From Acidobacteriota bacterium (lineage in GTDB: Bacteria; Acidobacteriota; Terriglobia; Bryobacterales; JACQDG01): 6,415 bases of DNA. Location: positions 1 to 6,415 of the forward strand of contig JACQDI010000482.1 of NCBI GenBank assembly GCA_016201195.1. The letters are read 5' to 3'. Shown one piece after another: positions 1 to 6,415 of this stretch (positions within the stretch are counted from its first letter, which is position 1; each line of letters begins with the position of its first letter). Position numbers and translations under genes: made by a program. Under the pieces are notes generated by a model, which saw nothing but the letters and a program-made list of their open reading frames with translations, was not told where the DNA came from and did not search any database.

Positions 1-1269
1 GAAGGCGAACAGGTAGATATCGGCCTCGCGCGCCGCGGCGCGGAGCAAGTTGAAGATGCGGATCGCCCCGCCGTGCGAGAGAGGAAACGGAAGATACGGA
101 CTGACCACGGCCACGCGACGCTGGTGGGTCGGCGGCCGGCCGCGAAAAGTGTGCAGCCCGGGTCGGAGCAGCGGCACGAAATCGCGGTGAGCTGGGCCAA
201 GCGGCACGGGCAGCGGTTTCACGTCCAGCGCCGCCAGCACCGCCCGCCATCGGCTCGGCCGCCACGACCACTCCCGGAAGAACTGGGCGGCGGTGCGAAA
301 ATCCACCACCGCGCCCAGCACCAGCCGCTCTTGAGCCACGGGCTCGCGCGCCGCAACTTCGGCCGGGCCCGCGAAGACCGTGCGGTGGCCGCGCTGCCAG
401 GCGAGGAGCGACAACACGCGCAGATCCCCGCCGCCGCCGAGCGCCAGGTACACTTCGCGCCGGAACATCACCGCCGCTGGGTGGCCGAGGATCGACCAGG
501 TTCCCTGCTCGCCCAGCTTGGCTTCGCCCTCTGCCTTCTCACCGGCGTAAGCCATCCAGACCCGCGGATCGTCGAAGCACGCCGCCAGTTCGAGCGCCAG
601 ATCCTCGCGGCCCAGCAGGATCCGGTTGGACCGCGCCTCGGCGACGGATTGGTCGAGCGCGGCGCTGCTCGCGAGCACGGTGATCCCGTTTTCGGTCGCC
701 GGCGTAGCGGCCAGCGGGGCGGCCCCGCGCCGGCGAGAGTGCACCCAAACCCAGCAGGCCGCGAGCAGCGGGAACCCGGCGAGCGCGACAATCTTTCGAA
801 GCGCCGCCAGCGGCGTGGGGCGGAAGATGTCGCCCACGTTTTGGCCACGTAAGAAGCGCCAGGAGGCGATGGGCGCGGAGAACCGCAGGTGATGGCGCTC
901 CAGCCGCGAGTTGAAGGCCAGCAGCTTACGCGGGGCGAGTAGCCACGGCATCCACCGCAACCAGCCGCCGCCCTCCCAGACAAAGGGCGCGAGCGCGATC
1001 CAGCGCTTCCCCAGCCGGCGACGGAGTTCAAGCCAGCCGGCAAGCGGCCGGTGTGGGTTCAAGGCGATCACCTCTTCTGCATGGGCATAAGCATCCCGGC
1101 TTAGCGGCGCCGCGCCCAGGATGATGTGAGGGTGATCGGGGACCAGCTCCCTCATCTGCAAGGCCATCGCGCGCGACAACGCTTCTTCCCCGCTCAGGAA
1201 AATGGCTACAACCGGGGGACCGGATTTACCAAGCACGCGGCCGAGCCATTTTTTGACGAGGGTCCTCAA
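1..1269 (-). CDS. Composite glycosyltransferase-like protein (GT2-like region plus N-terminus of a GT4 domain), C-terminus beyond the window
   Basis: Read on the minus strand in the frame whose triplets begin at base 1, this is open from a TAG at 1281-1279 to the window edge, giving about 423 residues. From the N-terminus: residues 1-155 are Trp- and Arg-rich without a domain I can name. About 159-176 (KIVALAGFPLLAACWVWVHS) is a plausible single membrane segment. About 194-330 resembles the second half of a GT2 fold, with FDDPRVWMAYAG and, near residue 263, GHPAAVMFRREVYLALGG. From about 386, VAVVSPYLPFPLSHGG is the typical N-terminal Rossmann start of a GT4 (GT-B) transferase with its donor/acceptor glycine loop. 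The likely role is transfer of sugars in polysaccharide or glycoconjugate synthesis at the membrane; substrates are unknown. No ATG opens the frame. TTG at 1269 with AGGT just upstream is my choice, and GTG at 1236 is an alternative. The usual GT2 DXD motif is not evident. The family assignment of the GT4 end is firm; that of the middle is inferred. Confidence 0.72.
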   Translation of the reverse strand, partial: MRTLVKKWLGRVLGKSGPPVVAIFLSGEEALSRAMALQMRELVPDHPHIILGAAPLSRDAYAHAEEVIALNPHRPLAGWLELRRRLGKRWIALAPFVWEGGGWLRWMPWLLAPRKLLAFNSRLERHHLRFSAPIASWRFLRGQNVGDIFRPTPLAALRKIVALAGFPLLAACWVWVHSRRRGAAPLAATPATENGITVLASSAALDQSVAEARSNRILLGREDLALELAACFDDPRVWMAYAGEKAEGEAKLGEQGTWSILGHPAAVMFRREVYLALGGGGDLRVLSLLAWQRGHRTVFAGPAEVAAREPVAQERLVLGAVVDFRTAAQFFREWSWRPSRWRAVLAALDVKPLPVPLGPAHRDFVPLLRPGLHTFRGRPPTHQRRVAVVSPYLPFPLSHGGAIRIFNLLRAAAREADIYLFAF

Positions 1270-1280
1270 CGGTTCGACCT

Positions 1281-1286
1281 ATTATA
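1281..1286 (-). promoter_or_regulatory. Consensus -10 element (TATAAT) facing the glycosyltransferase gene
   Basis: The minus strand reads TATAAT exactly, 12 bases before the proposed TTG start at 1269. No convincing -35 hexamer sits 16-18 bases upstream. If transcription starts about seven bases downstream (near 1274), the TTG would be almost leaderless and its AGGT Shine-Dalgarno-like tetramer would lie outside the transcript. That would favour either leaderless initiation or the GTG at 1236. The match is exact but short, so confidence is moderate. Confidence 0.4.
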
Positions 1287-1288
1287 CT

Positions 1289-1294
1289 GGGGAG
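1289..1294 (+). promoter_or_regulatory. Ribosome binding site (GGGGAG) of the dehydrogenase gene
   Basis: GGGGAG lies five bases before the ATG at 1300. It decides the start of the dehydrogenase, because the reading frame stays open upstream to 1126 without any family similarity and the Rossmann fold begins immediately after this ATG. Confidence 0.7.
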
Positions 1295-1299
1295 TTCAC

Positions 1300-2118
1300 A
1301 TGGACACGAAAGACGCAGTGGTCATCGGAACCGGCGCCATGGGACCGGGCATCGCGGCGTGCCTGGCGCTGGCCGGCGCGTGCGCCACGATAGTTAGCCG
1401 CACAGCAAACGGCGCGGCGAAAGGCGTGTCGGCCGCCCGAGCGGTGCTGAAGCAACTTGAGGAAAACGATCTGGCGCCGGGCGATCGCGTGGCCGCGGCC
1501 GGGTCACGGCTCGCGGGTTCCGACAACCTAAGCGCGGCCGCGGCGTCCTGCGACCTCGTCATCGAGGCCATTGTCGAGGACATGAGCCTCAAGAAGGAAC
1601 TGTTCGCCCGGCTCGACCGGGTGGCGCCCGAGACAGCGATCCTCGCCAGTTGCACCAGCGGCCTCAGCATCACCGAGATCGCCCGAGCGACCGCGCGGCC
1701 GGCGCGTGTGATTACCGCGCACTTCTGGAATCCGCCGCATCTGATGCCGCTGGTCGAGGTGGTCAAGGGTGAGAAAACGGGCGAGGCTGTGATCACGCGA
1801 ACCATGAGTATTCTGCGAGACCTCGGCAAAACGCCTGTCCTGCTGCGCCAGGACCGCCCCGGCCAGCTCGGCAACCGCATCCAGAGCGCGCTGATGCGCG
1901 AGGCCATGTCCATCGTGTGCTCGCCGTGCAAGACTACGTGCTGCCGGACCTGAACAACGAACCCCGCGCCCCGCAACTTCTCCGCGACAAGGTCGCCCGC
2001 GGCGAGCTGGGGCAGAAGGCCGGCCGCGGCTTCTACGATGCGAAGACCCACGACCTGGAAGCCGCTAAGAAGGCTCGCGACGCTTTTCTGATCGAATTTC
2101 TCCGACGACGCAAGAATC

Positions 2119-2132
<14 letters not shown>
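1300..2132 (+). pseudogene. 3-hydroxyacyl-CoA dehydrogenase family protein, disrupted by internal deletion and frameshift
   Basis: Intact members are NAD-dependent dehydrogenases acting on 3-hydroxyacyl-CoA or, in the lambda-crystallin/L-gulonate dehydrogenase branch, on sugar acids. The first 206 codons (1300-1917) are a clean N-terminal domain. They hold the nucleotide loop VIGTGAMGPGIA at residues 8-19, CDLVIEAIVED, SCTSGLSITEIA, the catalytic-His segment AHFWNPPHLMPLVEVVKG, and the start of the helical domain GNRIQSALMREAMSIV. The frame then becomes unrelated (CSPCKTTCCRT) and stops at 1951-1953. The expected C-terminal tail, LAVQDYVLPDLNNE to GQKAGRGFYDAKTH, continues in another frame from about 1917 to a TAG at 2130-2132. 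The joined product would be near 276 residues against the usual 310-320. The missing part corresponds to the segment that normally carries the GPxExxDxxGLD region. A simple one-base slip therefore does not explain it; a deletion of 3n+1 bases (about 115-120) does. An assembly fault is the alternative. Confidence 0.85.
1912..1922 (+). other. Deletion/frameshift junction in the dehydrogenase gene
   Basis: Upstream of here the family reading is ...REAMSIV, ending with GTG at 1915-1917. Downstream the family reading is V-LAVQDYV, starting with GTG at 1917-1919. The two GTG codons share one base in ATCGTGTGCTCGCC. The overlapping GTG words suggest deletion through a very short microhomology, although the exact endpoints cannot be fixed without an intact relative. 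Confidence 0.65.
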
Positions 2133-4104
<1,972 letters not shown>

Positions 4105-4127
4105 GTGTCAGGAGCATCTTCCGGCAT

Positions 4128-4144
4128 CTGTCTTGACAGTTGTC
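4128..4144 (+). promoter_or_regulatory. Candidate operator: overlapping inverted repeats at the antitoxin promoter
   Basis: CTGTCTTGACAGTTGTC contains a perfect inverted repeat (CTGTC-TT-GACAG, 4128-4139) that overlaps a second one (GACA-GT-TGTC, 4135-4144). The TGTC/GACA half-site is therefore present three times in alternating orientation, and another TGTC lies at 4106-4109. The array covers the -35 hexamer. Antitoxins of this family commonly bind palindromes in their own promoter, so autorepression by the downstream Xre-like protein is the natural reading. Binding itself is inferred. Confidence 0.45.
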
Positions 4145-4161
4145 GCGCGGTCTGCCACAAT
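4133..4161 (+). promoter_or_regulatory. Sigma-70-type promoter of the toxin-antitoxin module
   Basis: A perfect -35 (TTGACA, 4133-4138) is followed after 17 bases by CACAAT (4156-4161), which matches four of six -10 positions, including the A at position 2 and the T at position 6. The predicted transcription start near 4168 lies only about three bases before the antitoxin ATG at 4171, implying a leaderless or nearly leaderless messenger. The absence of a Shine-Dalgarno sequence before that ATG agrees. The promoter separates this module from the dehydratase gene ending at 4104. Confidence 0.6.
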
Positions 4162-4170
4162 AGTTCTGCG

Positions 4171-4506
4171 ATGGCGGGTCTCCCCAAGCCGCGGCTGACC
4201 TCTCTAGAGGAGACACTTGGTGTATCTCGTGTGGCGGAGATTCTCGGTGTTCACCCGCGAACCATCGAAAGGCGCAGAGCGGCGGGTAAAAGGCTGAGGC
4301 CGCTCGAGGCTCAGCGGGAAGAGAAGCTCCGCCGGATTTGGCGGGAGTTGGTCCGGTTGTTCACTCCGGAAAACGCCGTACGCTGGCTCACGACCCCGGT
4401 TCCGGCGCTCGAAAACCGCCCCCCACTGGATCTCATGGCCGAGGATGGAGGCCTGGACCGCATCCTGGACACGATTGGGCGGATGAGTTGGGGCCTTCCG
4501 TCCTAG
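4171..4506 (+). CDS. Xre/MbcA/ParS-family antitoxin (DUF2384 toxin-binding domain)
   Basis: This 111-residue protein has the two-part layout of antitoxins partnered with RES toxins. Residues 13-45 (EETLGVSRVAEILGVHPRTI, then ERRRAAGKRL) form a helix-turn-helix, likely for binding its own promoter. Residues 60-110 match the C-terminal toxin-binding domain: LVRLFTPENAVRWLTTPVPA, then a PPLDLMAEDGG segment and a closing amphipathic helix. In this family the antitoxin inserts into and blocks the NAD-binding cleft of the toxin. The frame is open up to a GTG at 4105, but I chose the ATG at 4171: the extra 22 residues show no family likeness and would span the promoter. The stop at 4504-4506 directly abuts the toxin ATG, as expected for a coupled antitoxin-first operon. 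Regulation is probably autorepression through the inverted repeats upstream. MbcA (Mycobacterium) and ParS (Sphingobium) are the best-known relatives. Confidence 0.87.
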   Translation: MAGLPKPRLTSLEETLGVSRVAEILGVHPRTIERRRAAGKRLRPLEAQREEKLRRIWRELVRLFTPENAVRWLTTPVPALENRPPLDLMAEDGGLDRILDTIGRMSWGLPS

Positions 4507-5010
4507 ATGCCCGATCTGGCCGCCTTCTTCCGGCGCGCTCCGCGGCAGGTCTTCTCGGGCGTGGTGTTTCGCATCTGTGCCGCGCGCTATGGCGGAAACA
4601 CAGCCTCCATGCAGGGATCGTTGATTCACGGTGCCCGCTACAACCTTCCAAACTACTTCGGTGCGCTGTACACTTCATTGGAAATTGAGACCGCCCGGCG
4701 GGAGATAGCCCGTTACTATACGGTGCCGCCGCGCGACGGGTTTGTCGAGGCGGTCATTGAGTTGCGCCTGAGCCGTGTGGTGGACCTCAGAAGTAAGAGG
4801 CTTCTTCGAACCGTTGGCCTTAAGCCGCAGGATCTCACCGGCAACCGATACTTCATCTCTCAGGAGTTCGGCTTGCGTGCGTGGGAGGCCGGTTTGGAGG
4901 CGCTTCTGGTTCCATCCGCCGCTGTCCCGAACGCCGCGAACCTGGCCGTTTTCCTGGACAACCAACAGCAGGGGTGGCGCATCACTCTGCAACAGATTCG
5001 CCCAGTTTGA
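4507..5010 (+). CDS. RES-domain toxin (MbcT/ParT-like, NAD-directed)
   Basis: The 167-residue protein has the hallmarks of a RES domain: VFRICAARYGG (20-30), a short loop then HGARYNLPNYFGALYTS (41-57), a helix with ETARREIARYY (61-71), and the late strand ALLVPSAAVPNAANLAVFLD (132-151). The name-giving Arg, Glu and Ser are probably Arg44 (or Arg22), Glu66 and Ser137, so the active site looks complete. Characterised relatives act in the cytoplasm by degrading NAD+ (MbcT) or by ADP-ribosylating phosphoribosylpyrophosphate synthetase (ParT), stopping growth when the antitoxin is lost. Length is normal for a full toxin. The ATG follows the antitoxin stop with no gap (TAGATG) and has only a weak purine stretch (TTGGGGCC) upstream, so translation is likely coupled. 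Its last 29 bases overlap the oppositely oriented tetrapyrrole gene. Whether this copy depletes NAD+ or modifies a protein cannot be told from sequence. Confidence 0.88.
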   Translation: MPDLAAFFRRAPRQVFSGVVFRICAARYGGNTASMQGSLIHGARYNLPNYFGALYTSLEIETARREIARYYTVPPRDGFVEAVIELRLSRVVDLRSKRLLRTVGLKPQDLTGNRYFISQEFGLRAWEAGLEALLVPSAAVPNAANLAVFLDNQQQGWRITLQQIRPV

Positions 5011-6415
5011 GAATCGCCTCCACCAGACCATCGATGGTGTGCTCGGCCGGCTCGACCGTCACCTCGATGCCCAGCCGCTGGCACGTCGCCGAGGTAACCG
5101 GGCCGATGGAGGCAACCTTCACGCCTTCGAGCGGCGCGGAGCCGATCAGCGCGTGGAAGTTTTCGACAGTGGACGAGCTGGTGAAAGCGATCCAGTCGGG
5201 GTGGAAATCCGGGGGCCACTCGACTCCACGGGCGGGGACGGTGCGATAGGCGTCGACGACCGTCACCCGCGCGCCGCGCTTTTCAAGTTCCACGGGGATC
5301 AGGTCGCGCGCCACCGCGGCGCGAGGCAGCAGGATGCGGGCGCCTTCGAGTGGGATCTTTTCAAACGCCGCCACCACGCTCTCAGCCACGTATTCGGCGG
5401 GCATCAGATCCACTTTCAGATGCAGGGCGGCCAGTGCCGCAGCGGTCGCCGGCCCGATGGCGCAGATTCGCGCGCGCAGCCCGCGCAGGTCGCGCGGCGA
5501 GGCGTCCAGCCGCTCGGTGAAAAACCGCACGCCGTTGGCGCTGGTGAAGATGAGCCAGTCGTAGCTCTCCAGGCGCGAGATGGCGACATCCAGCGGCTTC
5601 CAGTCGGCCGGAGGCTCAATCTCGATGGTGGGAAATTGGACCACGTGCGCCCCCAGCTCGGCAAGCCGCGCGGCGAGCGGGCCGGCCTGCTCGCGGGCGC
5701 GGGTGACCACGATGGTCTGGCCGTAAAGAGGCAGGCACTCGAACCAATTCAACTTTTCGCGCAGCCGCACCACCTCGCCGACGATGATCAGCGTCGGCGG
5801 TTTGAGTCCGGCCTCGGCGATCTTTCCGGCTAGGTCGCCGAGAGTGCCGACAAGCGTCTTCTGATCCGGCCGCGTCGCCCAGCGGACCGCCACCGCCGGG
5901 GTCGAGGGCGAGCGGCCGGCCGCGATCAAGCGCTTGGCGATCTCGGCGAAGCTGACCAGCCCCATGAACACCACGATCGTTTCCGAGGCTCCTACGCGGT
6001 TCCAATCGATCTTCTCGACCTCGTGTCCTGTGACAAACGTGACTGCCGAGGTGTGTTCTCGATGGGTAAGCGGGATGCCGGTGTAGGCTGCCGCGCCCAT
6101 GGCCGAGCTGACGCCGGGGACGATCTCGAAGGGAACACCGGCGGCGGCCAGCGCCTCGGCCTCCTCGCCGCCGCGGCCGAACAGGAACGGGTCGCCGCCC
6201 TTCAGCCGCACCACGCGGCGGCCGGCCCGGGCGTGCTCGACCAGCAGCGCGTTGATCTGGTCCTGGGTGAGGGCGTGCTCGGTGCGCTTCTTTCCGACGT
6301 AGCGCTTCTCTGCGTCCGGCCGCGCGTGGACGAGCAAGCCGGGGGCGGCGAGGTTGTCGTAAAAGATGATGTCAGCGCGGCGGATACACTCGAGGCCGCG
6401 CACGGTGACCAAGCC
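4982..6415 (-). CDS. cobA/hemD: Bifunctional uroporphyrinogen-III C-methyltransferase / uroporphyrinogen-III synthase (N-terminus cut by window edge)
   Basis: The visible 477 residues hold two fused enzymes of tetrapyrrole synthesis. The first ~225 residues are the S-adenosylmethionine-dependent methyltransferase that turns uroporphyrinogen III into precorrin-2, for siroheme or cobalamin. Its motifs are LTVRGLE-like GLVTVRGLE at the edge, RLKGGDPFLFGRGGEEAEAL (69-88 from the TTG at 6412), PGVSSAMGAAAYTGIPLTHRE (ending 119), TFVTGHE, and TRPDQKTLVGTL. Residues about 232-472 are uroporphyrinogen-III synthase, which closes the ring and inverts ring D. It has TIVVTRAREQAGPLAARL, DWLIFTSANGVRFF and a matching second-half DWIAFTSSSTVENF. 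About 12-15 N-terminal residues carrying the first glycine-rich loop should lie beyond 6415; the TTG at 6412 is not the true start. No siroheme dehydrogenase/chelatase domain is fused. This arrangement is common in Firmicutes, Acidobacteria and some other phyla, often downstream of hemC, which would be off the right edge. Confidence 0.95.
   Translation of the reverse strand, partial: GLVTVRGLECIRRADIIFYDNLAAPGLLVHARPDAEKRYVGKKRTEHALTQDQINALLVEHARAGRRVVRLKGGDPFLFGRGGEEAEALAAAGVPFEIVPGVSSAMGAAAYTGIPLTHREHTSAVTFVTGHEVEKIDWNRVGASETIVVFMGLVSFAEIAKRLIAAGRSPSTPAVAVRWATRPDQKTLVGTLGDLAGKIAEAGLKPPTLIIVGEVVRLREKLNWFECLPLYGQTIVVTRAREQAGPLAARLAELGAHVVQFPTIEIEPPADWKPLDVAISRLESYDWLIFTSANGVRFFTERLDASPRDLRGLRARICAIGPATAAALAALHLKVDLMPAEYVAESVVAAFEKIPLEGARILLPRAAVARDLIPVELEKRGARVTVVDAYRTVPARGVEWPPDFHPDWIAFTSSSTVENFHALIGSAPLEGVKVASIGPVTSATCQRLGIEVTVEPAEHTIDGLVEAILKLGESVAE

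Noticed and set aside
73..852. Long plus-strand reading frame of 259 codons opposite the glycosyltransferase gene
   Set aside because: Its translation is dominated by Arg, Pro, Ala, Gly and Gln with no motif, while the opposite strand reads as a coherent glycosyltransferase. It is a GC-rich shadow.
468..1043. Minus-strand frame of 191 codons starting with ATG
   Set aside because: It is a different frame from the one giving GT motifs, has low-complexity Arg/Ser/Gly/Pro composition, and overlaps the glycosyltransferase entirely.
1126..1299. N-terminal extension of the dehydrogenase from 1126
   Set aside because: It shows no family likeness, overlaps the divergent gene, and the GGGGAG site plus Rossmann start place initiation at 1300.
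1900..1960. Programmed ribosomal frameshift in the dehydrogenase
   Set aside because: There is no slippery heptamer, and a frameshift alone would not restore the roughly 40 missing residues.
4105..4130. Rho-independent terminator after the dehydratase gene
   Set aside because: I could find no stable GC-rich stem followed by a run of T in the short gap.
4105..4170. Longer antitoxin starting at GTG 4105
   Set aside because: The added residues (beginning MSGASSGICLDSC) have no family likeness, and the segment contains the promoter and inverted repeats.
4203..4210. CTCTAGAG palindrome inside the antitoxin gene as a second operator
   Set aside because: It is short, lies within the helix-turn-helix coding region, and is unlike the TGTC/GACA repeats upstream; chance is the simpler explanation.
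4775..5833. Plus-strand 352-codon frame opposite cobA/hemD
   Set aside because: The composition is shadow-like, and the opposite strand encodes both well-recognised tetrapyrrole domains. The frame also cuts through the RES toxin.

Overview
This GC-rich window (several stretches close to 70% G+C) is densely coding bacterial chromosome. Gene style and content suggest an environmental bacterium, possibly an acidobacterium. That placement is an impression from gene architecture, not a proven assignment. Five loci account for nearly all of it, and no stretch over 300 bases lacks a gene.

Layout. (1) 1-1269, minus strand: the first ~423 residues of a large composite glycosyltransferase-like protein. 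Its C-terminal GT-B (GT4-like) domain runs off the left edge. This reading frame is open throughout and gives a sensible protein, whereas the longer annotatable ORFs on either strand here are compositional shadows. (2) 1300-2132, plus strand: a 3-hydroxyacyl-CoA dehydrogenase family gene broken by an internal deletion plus frameshift. The Rossmann domain and the C-terminal tail both survive, but in different frames and without about 40 residues in between. (3) 2119-4104, plus strand: an intact YjhG/YagF-type sugar-acid (D-xylonate) dehydratase of the IlvD/Edd family, overlapping the end of the broken dehydrogenase by 14 bases. (4) 4171-5010, plus strand: a two-gene Xre/MbcA-type antitoxin and RES-domain toxin module with its own promoter and a candidate operator. 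(5) 4982-6415, minus strand: a fused uroporphyrinogen-III C-methyltransferase / uroporphyrinogen-III synthase, missing only its first dozen or so residues at the right edge.

How they fit together. The dehydrogenase and dehydratase form a co-directional, overlapping pair that looks like a remnant sugar-acid catabolic operon, of which only the dehydratase is intact. The toxin-antitoxin module sits between this operon and the tetrapyrrole gene. It is locally less GC-rich, and its toxin gene overlaps the tetrapyrrole gene tail to tail by 29 bases, so it looks like an inserted accessory module. The glycosyltransferase and dehydrogenase genes diverge from a gap of only about 30 bases that holds a nearly symmetric -10-like element.

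The most notable items are the compact Xre-RES module with a nearly leaderless promoter, the deletion-frameshift in the dehydrogenase, and the unusual composite glycosyltransferase with a degenerate GT2-like part. I found no RNA gene, CRISPR array, insertion sequence or phage gene.
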